Source of the DNA: Nocardia alba NBRC 108234
GTDB lineage: Bacteria > Actinomycetota > Actinomycetes > Mycobacteriales > Mycobacteriaceae
Direction of reading: 5' to 3'
Length of the DNA: 64,000 nucleotides
Assembly (NCBI RefSeq): GCF_001612665.1
Contig: NZ_BDAX01000014.1
Span: 1-64,000 of the forward strand
The position numbers and the translations under genes are program-made. Position 1 is the stretch's first letter. Each line of letters starts with the position of its first letter. Shown here in pieces: positions 51,918 through 60,530 of this stretch. The notes below the pieces were generated by a model. That model saw nothing but the letters and a program-made list of their open reading frames with translations, was not told the DNA's origin and did not search any database.

Positions 51918-52286
51918 ATGAGCGTGGATCCCAATGCCGCAGGTCGCCCGCCGCGCTTTCAGCCCACCGAGCACTTGGCCAGTGAGGCTGTGGCGGCCTT
52001 CGTCGACGGCGAACTACGCATGAACGCGTATCTGCGCGCCGCCCAGCATCTTTCGATCTGCCCCGAATGCGCGGCCGAGATCGATGCCCAGCAGCAGGCG
52101 CGGATCGCGCTGCGCCGGGCCGCCGAGGTGGCGATCCCGCGCAGCCTGCACGACAGCCTCTCGCGCATTCCGCTGGCCGACCTCCCCGGCAGCGCACCCG
52201 AACCGCAACGCCGTAACGAGGCATTTCTCGGATTCATCACCGATTCCTTCACCGCGACCCGGTGGACAACATGGCGGCGCAAGTAG
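51918..52286 (+). CDS. rseA: Anti-sigma-E factor with zinc-binding ZAS motif
   Basis: 122 residues. HLASEAVAAFVDGELRMNAY then LRAAQHLSICPECAAEIDAQ, with the HxxxCxxC zinc motif of soluble anti-sigma factors. No transmembrane helix, as in mycobacterial RseA. The ATG at 51918 has GGAAGGA 11 nt upstream; a GTG at 51852 overlapping the sigE stop is possible. It holds SigE inactive in the cytoplasm. Confidence 0.88.
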   Translation: MSVDPNAAGRPPRFQPTEHLASEAVAAFVDGELRMNAYLRAAQHLSICPECAAEIDAQQQARIALRRAAEVAIPRSLHDSLSRIPLADLPGSAPEPQRRNEAFLGFITDSFTATRWTTWRRK

Positions 52287-52296
52287 AGTCTGCGAC

Positions 52297-53862
52297 GTGA
52301 CAGGCGAATCGACGAATTCCGGATCGGCCGACCACGCGGATTCGGGGGCTGAATCACCCAGGGCGGATTCACGGACGGACGCGCGGGGCACCCTGCGGCC
52401 TTCCGACGCGCCGAACCTCGGGCCGCGTCCGGTCTACCGGCCGCACATCGACAGCCACACCGCGCGCGCGTTCCGCCGCCCGAACGGGCAAGCCGGTTCG
52501 TTCGCACCGCACGACCCCCAGCGCGCGCCCGGCAATGGCGGCGCCGACGCGGGAATCGTCGCGCGCCCGCCGGACGGCGTGCTCGCCGAGGCGTTCGCCC
52601 GGCCCGAGGGCTCCTCGGAACTGCTGCAGCGCGAGCCCGGCGCCGACGAGCCGAAGGCCGTCATCGCGGGTCCGGTGGATCCGTGGCGTGATCCCGACGC
52701 GGCGGCCCGGCTCGGTTCGCCCGCCGTGGACACTCCCCCGCCGGCCCGGCTGCCCGTCGCGGACAAGCTCAGCGCGCGCGAGGTGCTGTTCGGTTCGCGG
52801 GTGGCGCCGAAGGCGCTGGCGATCCTGGCCGCGCTGGCACTCGGCATCGCCGTGGTGGGCGGGCTCGTCGGCCGGATCACCGCCGAGACCGCGTCCACGC
52901 TCACCTCGCGCACGGTGACCCTCGATCAGAGCGCGGGCGTCGAGACACCGCACAGCCAGATCGCCGCCGTCGCCAATGCCGTTCTGCCCTCGGTGGTGTC
53001 GATCCGCGTCACCGTGGGCGACAACGGCGCCACCGGTTCCGGCGTGGTGATCGACGGCGGCGGGTACGTCGTCACGAACAATCACGTGATCTCGATGGCC
53101 GCGACCGACAAGTCCAACCGGGCCGCCATCCAGGTGCAGTTCTCCGACGGCACCCGGGTGCCCGCGCAGATCGTCGGCCGCGATCCCAAGACCGACCTCG
53201 CGGTGCTCAAGGTCGAGGCAAAGAACCTGACCGTGGCCAACCTCGGCAAGTCCGCCGATGTCCAGGTCGGCGACGATGTGCTGGCGATCGGTTCACCGCT
53301 CGGCCTGAGCAAGACCGTCACCTCCGGCATCGTCAGCGCCCTGCACCGCCCGGTGAAGCTGGCGGGCGAGGGCAGCGATACCAACGCGGTGATCGACGCC
53401 GTGCAGACCGACGCCGCGATCAACCCGGGCAACTCCGGCGGCGCGCTGGTCGACATGCAGGGTCGGGTGATCGGCATCAACACCGCCATCCGCAGCGAGA
53501 CCGGCGGTTCGGTCGGTCTCGGCTTCGCCATCCCGGTCGACGTGATGACCGCGGTCACCCAGACCCTCATCCGCGACGGCCAGATGCACCACCCGACCAT
53601 GCGCCTCGCGGTCCGCACCAAGACTGTCGCCAACGAGGTCACCAGCGGCGCCCAGGTGGCCGACGTGGCCCCCGACGGACCCGCCGGACGCGCGGGAATC
53701 GGCGAGGGCGACGTGATCGTCCGAGTCGGCAACCGTGAAGTGACGAGCGCCGACGAGTTCACCGTGGCCGAGCAGTCGCACCAGATCAATCAGACCGTGA
53801 TCGTCCAGCTCATTCGCGACGGCCGCAAGGTGGATGTGCCGGTGACCCTGGAATCCGATTGA
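52297..53862 (+). CDS. htrA: HtrA/DegP-like membrane serine protease with PDZ domain
   Basis: 521 residues. A Pro-rich cytoplasmic region of about 170 residues, one helix (LAILAALALGIAVVGGLVG), a trypsin-like domain with His in VTNNHVIS, Asp in DPKTDLAVLK and Ser in NPGNSGGALVDMQG, and a C-terminal PDZ domain (VADVAPDGPAGRAGIGEGDV). Extracytoplasmic quality control in the SigE response. The GTG at 52297 begins 10 nt after rseA, indicating cotranscription. Confidence 0.93.
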   Translation: MTGESTNSGSADHADSGAESPRADSRTDARGTLRPSDAPNLGPRPVYRPHIDSHTARAFRRPNGQAGSFAPHDPQRAPGNGGADAGIVARPPDGVLAEAFARPEGSSELLQREPGADEPKAVIAGPVDPWRDPDAAARLGSPAVDTPPPARLPVADKLSAREVLFGSRVAPKALAILAALALGIAVVGGLVGRITAETASTLTSRTVTLDQSAGVETPHSQIAAVANAVLPSVVSIRVTVGDNGATGSGVVIDGGGYVVTNNHVISMAATDKSNRAAIQVQFSDGTRVPAQIVGRDPKTDLAVLKVEAKNLTVANLGKSADVQVGDDVLAIGSPLGLSKTVTSGIVSALHRPVKLAGEGSDTNAVIDAVQTDAAINPGNSGGALVDMQGRVIGINTAIRSETGGSVGLGFAIPVDVMTAVTQTLIRDGQMHHPTMRLAVRTKTVANEVTSGAQVADVAPDGPAGRAGIGEGDVIVRVGNREVTSADEFTVAEQSHQINQTVIVQLIRDGRKVDVPVTLESD

Positions 53863-53934
53863 GCATTCGTTGTTCGTCACCGCGCAACCACCACATTCCG
53901 GTACCGGCGTTCGGCAACCGGTAGTCTGAGAGCT

Positions 53935-54354
53935 GTGTTCAGCAATGTCGGGTGGAGCGAGATGATGATCCTGCTCGTCGCCGCCCTCGTGATTCTCGGC
54001 CCGGAGCGACTGCCCGGCGCCGTCCGCTGGACCACCGGCGCGCTGCGCCAGGCGCGCGACTACGCCAGCGGCGCCACCTCTCAGCTGAAGCAGGAGCTCG
54101 GCCCGGAGTTCGACGAACTGCGCAAGCCGCTCGCCGAGCTGAACGAACTGCGTGGGATGAGTCCTCGGGCCGTGGTCACCAAACACCTGCTGGGCGGTGA
54201 CGACTCGGTGCTGCGCGATCTGGAGAACGCGGTGCCCGACAAGCAGCAACTGTTCGGTACCAGCAGCGGCATGCCCGGTGGCCTGTCCAAGCCCCAGCCG
54301 CCGAAAGCGCTGGAGAACAACGAGCGTCCTCCGATCGACTACGACGCGACCTGA
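53935..54354 (+). CDS. tatB: Twin-arginine translocase subunit TatB
   Basis: 139 residues from a GTG. MFSNVGWSEMMILLVAALVI is the transmembrane segment, followed by LGPERLPGAVRW and an amphipathic helix; the C-terminal half is flexible. It recognises Tat signal peptides with TatC, not encoded here. It keeps its mycobacterial place after htrA, although a 72-bp gap could hold a separate promoter. Confidence 0.93.
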   Translation: MFSNVGWSEMMILLVAALVILGPERLPGAVRWTTGALRQARDYASGATSQLKQELGPEFDELRKPLAELNELRGMSPRAVVTKHLLGGDDSVLRDLENAVPDKQQLFGTSSGMPGGLSKPQPPKALENNERPPIDYDAT

Positions 54355-54483
54355 TCCGATTCGAGCCGGGAACACACCGCACGGTCGGCATTTGCTGCGA
54401 GGTCGCGCTGAACGATCCGCACGGCGGCGACCTCGCCCACCTGTGATTTGCCGACAATTCGGGTCCGAGACCGTTGTCGCGCA

Positions 54484-54533
54484 AGACAGTTCGATGTCAA
54501 CCGATATAGACACACAACGCTGTCGAGCTGTCT
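54484..54533. promoter_or_regulatory. Inverted repeat before the HTH-protein gene
   Basis: AGACAGTTCGA (54484-54494) and TCGAGCTGTCT (54523-54533) match at 10 of 11 positions. A possible -10 TAGACT at 54533-54538 lies only 6 nt before the ATG, so the transcript may be leaderless and blocked by a protein bound here. The adjacent HTH protein is the obvious candidate. Confidence 0.6.
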
Positions 54534-54544
54534 AGACTTCGCAC

Positions 54545-55402
54545 ATGTCGGCCGATGACGTGGCACGAGTTTTCGCGATCGAAGACAAGGTCGAAAGACT
54601 CAAAGCAGCCACCGACGGGGTGGCGGCTGCACAGCAGACCATCAACGAACTAACGAGGATCCGGCGAGCCGTGATCCGAGAGCTCCATGCCGACGGCTGG
54701 ACGTTCGCCCGGATCGGCGCCGCCGCCGGACTGTCGCGGGCGCGCATCCATCAGGTGAGCACCCAGGGCCCCGTGCCAGAGGGGCTGTTCTTCGGACACG
54801 GCACCCTGACCGTGCTCGCCCCCGAGGTTCGCTCCGGCAGACTGCTCGGCGCACCCGACCCCCAGGCCGCCACCCGCCTGGCCGAGTTGTTGCGACAGCT
54901 CGGCTTCGCCGCGAATGTCGAGACGTTCTTGCCTGGCAGGCCGATCGACCTCAATCGCGACGGGCTGGTGATCCTGGGCGGTCCCGAGCTCTCGCCCAGC
55001 CTGCGTCAACTGGTGGTGGCCGATCCCCGCCTGCGCCGCACTGTCACTCGCGCCGGCGACACCCGACGCGGCATCGAGGACCGGGCCGCGCGCCGCGTGT
55101 ACCGGCCCGGCGGCACCGAACCCCACGACATCGCCTACCTGGCCCGACTGCCCCGACCCGACCGCCGCGGCAGCATCATGGTGATCGACGGCCTGCATCC
55201 GCCCGGCTCGCTGGGTGCGATCCGATTGCTGGCAACCCGGTTGGCGACCCTGCACGAGCGCGCGAGCAGTCATCTTTTCTCTGTCCTTATCGCGGTCCGT
55301 TACGACCGTGCAACCGGAGAACCGGTTGATGCAGACCTTCTCACCCCGGTATATCGGCATGAAACAGACCCAAAGTTTGCTACGACCCGGGTTCGTCCGT
55401 AG
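54545..55402 (+). CDS. HTH protein with Rossmann-like effector domain
   Basis: 285 residues. A coiled helix and sigma-4-like HTH (LHADGWTFARIGAAAGLSRA, RIHQVSTQG) occupy the first 85 residues. The rest has LVILGGPELSPSLRQLVVAD, DIAYLARLPRPDRRGSIMVI and DGLHPPGSLGAIRLLATRLA. This GGP...LARxPxP...GxHxxGSLGA pattern recurs, as I recall, in actinobacterial proteins next to HTH or ATPase modules, without known chemistry. It probably binds its own upstream dyad. Likely a small-molecule or nucleotide sensor. Confidence 0.7.
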   Translation: MSADDVARVFAIEDKVERLKAATDGVAAAQQTINELTRIRRAVIRELHADGWTFARIGAAAGLSRARIHQVSTQGPVPEGLFFGHGTLTVLAPEVRSGRLLGAPDPQAATRLAELLRQLGFAANVETFLPGRPIDLNRDGLVILGGPELSPSLRQLVVADPRLRRTVTRAGDTRRGIEDRAARRVYRPGGTEPHDIAYLARLPRPDRRGSIMVIDGLHPPGSLGAIRLLATRLATLHERASSHLFSVLIAVRYDRATGEPVDADLLTPVYRHETDPKFATTRVRP

Positions 55403-55425
55403 GCTGAACTAAACTCGCCACATCT

Positions 55426-55441
55426 AGTGATCTGCATCACT
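55426..55441. promoter_or_regulatory. CRP/FNR-like site
   Basis: AGTGATCTGCATCACT: AGTGA, six bases, TCACT, a fully symmetric half-site pair close to the actinobacterial Crp/GlxR consensus GTGAnnnnnnTCAC. It lies 78 bp before the start at 55519. Confidence 0.6.
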
Positions 55442-55518
55442 GTATTGTTATGGATCACAAGTCGCCCGCGATGATTAGATTGCCAGCGAGTAACCGAGTG
55501 TGAGTAGGTGAGCATCAG

Positions 55519-56085
55519 ATGTTCTCGTCTCCTGAGGCTGGCGCATGCCGGGTTCTGCCCGTGCACGCCGCAAGCCACCCGGGGCCCGTTCCGCCTTTCG
55601 ACGTGGAGCCGGCCACCGGCGACGTCGTCGTCACCACCCATCGCGTGACCTACAGCGACCGTCTGAAGGTCTTCATCGGCCCGCACGAGGACGTGGACAG
55701 CTTTCTGCGCCCGCTGCGCCGGATGGACGGTCATCAGCGCTACGCACTCGATCTCACCGTGCTGCCCGAGCCGGTGCCGGCCACCGAGGTCACCACCTCG
55801 GTGAGTTCGGCGCGTGGCGATCTGGCGCTCGGCTGCGTCGGTTCGGCGGACGCGATGACGCTGCAATTGCGCACCACGGTCGATCACGTCACCCGGCACT
55901 TCACCCTCGGCCTACCCGGCGGGCGGCTCGGCCTGCCGACCGTCTACCTCCCGCACGGCGACGAGGACACCTACGTCTATCCGGAAGAGGTGTTCACCGC
56001 CGACAACGCGGTGGAGATCTTCCGCGACTTCTTCCTCGCCGGTACCGTCCCGGCCCACCTGCAGCAGCGCGAGATCCTCGACTGA
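55519..56085 (+). CDS. Protein of unknown function, possible cAMP-responsive gene
   Basis: 188 residues. Beta-rich: VEPATGDVVVTTHRVTYSDR, MDGHQRYALDLTVLPEPVPA, LALGCVGSADAMTLQLRTTV, then EVFTADNAVEIFRDFFLAGT. No signal peptide, helix or catalytic motif is seen. The CRP-like site upstream points to control by cAMP or a related signal. No family recognised; possibly lineage-specific. Confidence 0.65.
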   Translation: MFSSPEAGACRVLPVHAASHPGPVPPFDVEPATGDVVVTTHRVTYSDRLKVFIGPHEDVDSFLRPLRRMDGHQRYALDLTVLPEPVPATEVTTSVSSARGDLALGCVGSADAMTLQLRTTVDHVTRHFTLGLPGGRLGLPTVYLPHGDEDTYVYPEEVFTADNAVEIFRDFFLAGTVPAHLQQREILD

Positions 56086-56184
56086 GACTCGCCCGCGGCT
56101 CGCCGCGCGCGTATGCCGGCGGATAGCTAGGCTGGTCAGCACGATCACAACGCCCGGACGTGATCGTGGAGAGGCCGGTGCGCG

Positions 56185-57264
56185 ATGCGTGATCTGCTCG
56201 GGCAGGTGCTCGAACTGCTCCCCGATCAGGCCCTCGCGCTGGCGCGAATCGTCGACCGGACCGGTGCGGGACCGCGCGGAACGGGCGCCTCGATGGTCGT
56301 CACCGAAGACGGACACGTGCTGGGCTCACTGTCCGGCGGTTGCGTCGAATCGGCGGTGCTCACCACCGCCAACCAGGTACTTCTCGACGGCCACGCCACC
56401 CTGGAACGTTTCGCCGCCGCCGATGAACTCACCGTCGGCCTCCCGTGTGGTGGCGAGATCGAGGTCTTCGTCGAACGTCTCGACCACACCGACCTGCCCG
56501 CCCTGCGCGCACTCCACGTCGCGCTCGACGCGCATCGTCCGGTCGCCTACGCCACCACCCTCGAGTCGGCCCCCGACCGAAAACTGCTGTACCCCGGCGA
56601 TCGCACGCCGTGGCGCGGCCTCGATCACGATGCCGCCGCGCTGCTGACCGCGGGTCACAACGGCCTCGTCGGCGCGCAGGACTGCACGCCGGCCCAGGCC
56701 CAGCGCCCCCGCACCTTCGTGCAGGTCTTCCGCTCGCCCGCCCGGATGATCCTGGCCGGCGCCAACGACTACACCCGGGCCCTCTCCGTCGCCGCGACGA
56801 ACCTCGGCTACCACGTCACGGTCGTGGACGCCCGCGAAACCTTCACCACCCCGGCCCGTTTCCCGGCAGCCGATCAGGTGGTCGTCGATTGGCCGCATCG
56901 CTATCTCGACGCGGAACAGGACGCGGGCCGCGTCGACGACCGCACGGTCGTCTGTGTCCTCACCCACGACCCGAAATTCGATGTCCCCCTGCTGGCTTCG
57001 GCGCTGCGCTTACCCGAGGTCGGATTCATCGGCGCACTGGGCTCCCGCCGGGCGCACGCCGAACGCACCGACCGTCTCCGCGCCGCCGGTCTCGACGACG
57101 CCGAAACAGGGCGTGTCCGAAGCCCGCTCGGCCTCGACCTCGCCGCCGACACCCCCGAAGAGACCGCGGTCTCCATTCTCGCCCAGATCCTCGCCGACCG
57201 GGGAAACACCACCGCACGGCCGCTGGCGCACCTGAACGGCCCCATCCACCGCCGATCGAACTAG
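56185..57264 (+). CDS. XdhC/CoxI family protein
   Basis: 359 residues. GSMVV-type strand and LGSLSGGCVESAVLTTANQV, the conserved GGC of the XdhC/CoxI N-terminal domain, then the Rossmann domain MILAGANDYTRALSVAATNL and GFIGALGSRRAHAERTDRLR. XdhC proteins insert or sulfurate the Mo cofactor of xanthine dehydrogenase-type enzymes. No molybdenum hydroxylase gene is near. The Moco protein at 21022 belongs to another class that needs no sulfuration. Confidence 0.88.
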   Translation: MRDLLGQVLELLPDQALALARIVDRTGAGPRGTGASMVVTEDGHVLGSLSGGCVESAVLTTANQVLLDGHATLERFAAADELTVGLPCGGEIEVFVERLDHTDLPALRALHVALDAHRPVAYATTLESAPDRKLLYPGDRTPWRGLDHDAAALLTAGHNGLVGAQDCTPAQAQRPRTFVQVFRSPARMILAGANDYTRALSVAATNLGYHVTVVDARETFTTPARFPAADQVVVDWPHRYLDAEQDAGRVDDRTVVCVLTHDPKFDVPLLASALRLPEVGFIGALGSRRAHAERTDRLRAAGLDDAETGRVRSPLGLDLAADTPEETAVSILAQILADRGNTTARPLAHLNGPIHRRSN

Positions 57265-57313
57265 CCGCACCGCGAACCACACCGGAAGCTGTTCATTCGC
57301 GCCACCTTTCGAT

Positions 57314-57345
57314 ACAGTTTGTCTCGAAATTATGAGACAAACTGT
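57314..57345. promoter_or_regulatory. Perfect TetR-type operator
   Basis: ACAGTTTGTCTC (57314-57325), 8 nt, GAGACAAACTGT (57334-57345): perfect 12-bp arms ending 14 bp before the TetR start codon. It has to overlap the promoter of the TetR-membrane protein pair and so implies strong autoregulation. Confidence 0.85.
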
Positions 57346-57359
57346 CCGAGAGGAATGCG

Positions 57360-57953
57360 GTGCGCCCACTCGACCCACGCACGGTGCGCAGTCTCGATGC
57401 AGCCCTCGCATCGGCTCGTGAACTCCTGATCGAGCAGGGCCTGGCCGGGCTCACGCACAGCGCCGTCGCGGCGCGCAGCGGGATCAGCCGGGCCACCCTG
57501 TACCGGCTCTGGCCGGAGCCGACCGATCTGGTCCGCGCCGCCGTGACCCAGCACATCACCCTCGCGCGGCCGAAGCCGACCGGGGATCTTCGCGCCGACC
57601 TGCTGACCGGACTGACGGCTACGCACGCGATGCTGCACGAACCCGCGACCGAGCAGGGCATGCGGGTGATGATCGAGCGGGCCGCTGTCGATCCGAGATT
57701 CGCGGAGGTCAAGCAGGCGCTGTACCGGTCGGGAACCCAGGCGGCGCGCACGACCTTGACCGCGGCCGTCGCCCGCGGCGAGCTGCCCGCCGAACTCGAT
57801 CTCGACCTCGCGGTCGATCAGCTGCACGGCCCGCTGTTCTTTCGTCGCCTGGTCGCCAACCGAACTTTCGACCTCGACTACGTGCGCGCCGTCCTCGACA
57901 GCTTCCTTCGCGCCTATTCCTCGAAACAATCACCTGAGCATGGGATTTCGTGA
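57360..57953 (+). CDS. TetR/AcrR family transcriptional regulator
   Basis: 197 residues from a GTG after GAGAGG. HTH: LASARELLIEQGLAGLTHSA, VAARSGISRATLYRLWPEPT. The C-terminal half has TetR_C-type helices (QLHGPLFFRRLVANRTFDLD). The gene is cotranscribed with a membrane protein 1 bp later, and its operator is immediately upstream, so the pair forms a self-contained regulated unit. Confidence 0.92.
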   Translation: MRPLDPRTVRSLDAALASARELLIEQGLAGLTHSAVAARSGISRATLYRLWPEPTDLVRAAVTQHITLARPKPTGDLRADLLTGLTATHAMLHEPATEQGMRVMIERAAVDPRFAEVKQALYRSGTQAARTTLTAAVARGELPAELDLDLAVDQLHGPLFFRRLVANRTFDLDYVRAVLDSFLRAYSSKQSPEHGIS

Positions 57954-57954
57954 C

Positions 57955-58401
57955 ATGACGACCACCGTCTCCAACAAGCCCTCCGCGCCCCGAGTTCTCG
58001 CTGTGCTCGTCGCGGTGATCACCGTATTCGGCGCTCTGCTGGCGGATTTCGTCATTCCGGCGAGCGCGGCGCAGCACCTGCGCAACGACGCCTGGCCCCC
58101 GCACGCGAAATTCCACGACGCCCAGTACATCTCCATGTCGATTCTGCTCGGCGCGGTGGCGCTCACGCTGCTGCTGCGGCGCGGCGGTGGGTCGCGGTCA
58201 CGCGTGTGGACGGCCTGCGCGATCCTGGCCACGCCCTGGCTCGGGCTACTGGCGGCGATGCTGTTTCCCGGCACCGCCGTTCACGATCCGGAGTTCGCCG
58301 ACATCAGGATCATCGGTCTGCACCCACAGGTACTGCTGGCGCTGATCCTGTTGGCCCTGCTGGCCGTGGCCGTCGCGCTGCGCGCACGTCAACGGAACTG
58401 A
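57955..58401 (+). CDS. Four-helix membrane protein regulated by the upstream TetR
   Basis: 148 residues. Helices near 19-41, 62-80, 88-110 and 125-145; the first extracytoplasmic loop AQHLRNDAWPPHAKFHDAQY has several His and aromatic residues, and the last loop DIRIIGLHPQ another His. A His-lined pore or redox site is conceivable. I recall similar DUF membrane proteins beside TetR genes but no function. The ATG at 57955 gives the best start. Confidence 0.75.
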   Translation: MTTTVSNKPSAPRVLAVLVAVITVFGALLADFVIPASAAQHLRNDAWPPHAKFHDAQYISMSILLGAVALTLLLRRGGGSRSRVWTACAILATPWLGLLAAMLFPGTAVHDPEFADIRIIGLHPQVLLALILLALLAVAVALRARQRN

Positions 58402-58456
58402 CATGCCTCGGGCGCCGCACCGGTCCACCGACCGACGCGACGCCCGAGGTGGTCGA

Positions 58457-59395
58457 CTACGCCGCGACCTGTTCCGGGCGAAGGGTTTTCATCGGCGGAC
58501 GGTCTTCGAGGGAGACCGTGGTGGTGTGGGCGATGAATTCGCCTTCGATCAACGGGAATTGGGTGAGGGGCGCGCCGGAGTCGGGCACGCCGCTGCGGCG
58601 CAGGGCGGTGCCGAGGATCTGGCGGCTCATCACGCCGAGGTCGGCGAGGGGACGGTTGCGGTGGGTGCGCACGCCCAGGTTCACCTGGGTAATGGCGTCG
58701 AGGCCCATCGTGTCGTAGGTGTCGAGGAGCAGACCGATCTCGACGCCGTAGCCCGGGGCGAAGGGAACCGAGGTGAGCAGTTCCCTGGTACCCGCGTATT
58801 CGCCGCCCAGCGGCTGCAGGACCTGTGCCAGTTCGGGGCGAAGCGCGGCCAGCAGGGGACGGGCGACGAGTTCGGTGACGCGGCCGCCGCCGTTGGCGTC
58901 GACCGACTCGCCCTGACGTAACGGGCGACGATAATAGGCCTTGGACAGGTGGGTGCCCTCCATCATCAGCAACGGACCGAGGAGTTTGGGCACGAAGGCG
59001 GGATCGGGGTCGATCAGATCGGAGTCGACGAAGGCGATCAGGTCGCCGGTGGTGACCGCAAGCGACCGCCACAGCACCTCGCCCTTACCGGGGACCGGGT
59101 CGAGTTCGGGAACGGCCTCCTCGCGCGAGATCACCTTGGCACCCGCCGCCAGTGCGCGTTGCGCGGTGGCGTCGGTGGACCCGGAGTCGAGCACGATCAG
59201 TTCGTCGACGAGCGTGCCGAGCAGCGGTCGGATGGACGCCACCACATCGGCGACGGTGTCCTGCTCGTTCAGCGCGGGCAGCACCACCGAAACGGTGCGG
59301 CCCGCCTTGGCGGCGACGAGTTCGCCGACCGTCCAATCAGGGGTGTCCCATGTGTGGGTAGTGGCCCAGGCGGGCTCGCGGTGTTGGATTTTCAT
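58457..59395 (-). CDS. gpgS: Glucosyl-3-phosphoglycerate synthase
   Basis: 312 residues. GT-A fold with VSVVLPALNEQDTVADVVAS, the metal-binding AFVDSDLIDPDPAFVPKLLG, GRVTELVARPLLAALRPELA and GYGVEIGLLLDTYDTMGLDA. It starts methylglucose lipopolysaccharide synthesis by moving glucose from a sugar nucleotide to 3-phosphoglycerate. The ATG overlaps the folP2 stop (ATGA), the same pair as M. tuberculosis Rv1207-Rv1208. Confidence 0.94.
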   Translation of the reverse strand: MKIQHREPAWATTHTWDTPDWTVGELVAAKAGRTVSVVLPALNEQDTVADVVASIRPLLGTLVDELIVLDSGSTDATAQRALAAGAKVISREEAVPELDPVPGKGEVLWRSLAVTTGDLIAFVDSDLIDPDPAFVPKLLGPLLMMEGTHLSKAYYRRPLRQGESVDANGGGRVTELVARPLLAALRPELAQVLQPLGGEYAGTRELLTSVPFAPGYGVEIGLLLDTYDTMGLDAITQVNLGVRTHRNRPLADLGVMSRQILGTALRRSGVPDSGAPLTQFPLIEGEFIAHTTTVSLEDRPPMKTLRPEQVAA

Positions 59396-60279
59396 GCCAG
59401 ACCTCGCAGAGTTCGTGCGGGGGGCCGGATGCCCTGGATCGCGGCGATCATGTCCACGACCCGCCGGGTTTCGGCGACTTCGTGAACCCGGAAGATCCGA
59501 GCGCCCGCGGCGGCCGACCATGCGGTTGCCGCCAGCGTGCCCTCGACCCTTTCGGTAAGACCTACCCCTAGAGTCTCCCCGATAAAATCCTTGTTGCTCA
59601 GTGCCATCAGGACTGGCCATCCGGTATTTACAAGACCGTCGATTCCCCGCAACAACTCGAGCCCGTGATAGGTGTTTTTCCCGAAATCGTGGGTGGGATC
59701 GATCACGATGCCGTCGGCGCGCACCCCCGCGGCCGCGGCGTTCTCGGCCGCGGCGACCACCGCGGCGGTCACCTCGGCCACCACATCCGCATACCGGACA
59801 CGGTGTGGGCGGGTGCGCGGCACGGCGCCGCCGGTGTGGCTGCAGACGATGCCCGCGCCCGTTTCGGCGGCGACATGCACGAGCCCGGGGTCGGCCCCGG
59901 CCCAGGTGTCGTTGATCAGGTCGGCGCCCACGGCGACCGCCGCCCGCGCGACGTCACCACGCCAGGTATCCACACTGATCAACAGGTCGGGATACTTCGC
60001 CCGGATCGCCGCGACGAACGGCACCACCCGCTGCGTTTCCTCGGCCGCGTCCACGGTGACCCCCGGGCCCGCCTTCACCCCACCGATGTCGACCAGGTCG
60101 GCGCCCTCGTCGACCGCGCGCGAGACCCGTTCCATCGCGGCAGCGTCGCTGAACGTGGCCCCACGGTCGTAGAACGAGTCCGGCGTGCGATTGACGATCG
60201 CCATCACCAACGCGCGATCGGTGGCCACCTCGCGCCCACAGAAGGTGGGCCCGCTGCGCATACCCGACGAGCTACCCAT
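59392..60279 (-). CDS. folP2: Dihydropteroate synthase-type protein FolP2
   Basis: 295 residues. VMAIVNRTPDSFYDRGATFS, DIGGVKAGPG (replacing the DIGGESTRPG of active DHPS), DLLISVDTWRGDVARAAVAV and GIVIDPTHDFGKNTYHGLEL. In M. tuberculosis the second FolP lacks detectable DHPS activity, and the changed loop fits that. Its fixed pairing with gpgS suggests a role tied to methylglucose or folate-dependent methylation. The start lies on the edge of a 112-bp tandem duplication. Confidence 0.9.
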   Translation of the reverse strand: MGSSSGMRSGPTFCGREVATDRALVMAIVNRTPDSFYDRGATFSDAAAMERVSRAVDEGADLVDIGGVKAGPGVTVDAAEETQRVVPFVAAIRAKYPDLLISVDTWRGDVARAAVAVGADLINDTWAGADPGLVHVAAETGAGIVCSHTGGAVPRTRPHRVRYADVVAEVTAAVVAAAENAAAAGVRADGIVIDPTHDFGKNTYHGLELLRGIDGLVNTGWPVLMALSNKDFIGETLGVGLTERVEGTLAATAWSAAAGARIFRVHEVAETRRVVDMIAAIQGIRPPARTLRGLA

Positions 60280-60506
60280 GTGCTTGTCCGCCTCTCCGCG
60301 ATTCTTGGCCGGACTCGAGCGGTCGAGATTCGCGTTGGCGACCTGCGGACGGGCAGCGGCTCGATGCGCCGGTCCCCGGTGAGTTACCCATGTGCTCGTC
60401 CGCCTCTCCGCGACTCTTGGCCAGACTCGAGCGGTCGAGATTCGCGTTGGCGACCTGCGGACGGGCAGCGGCTCGATGCGCCGGTCCCCGGTGAGTTACC
60501 CATGTT
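60269..60506. repeat. 112-bp tandem duplication upstream of folP2
   Basis: Unit 1 is 60269-60380, unit 2 60381-60492 and a third partial copy follows from 60493 for about 14 bp. The two full units differ at about five positions. Each contains, on the minus strand, an ATG-GGT-AA/GC start resembling that of folP2 (60279, 60391, 60503), so the folP2 start region itself is what has been repeated. The repeats fill almost the entire gap between folP2 and fadD6. Confidence 0.9.
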
Positions 60507-60530
60507 CATGCGAAATCAGACGTTACCTTG

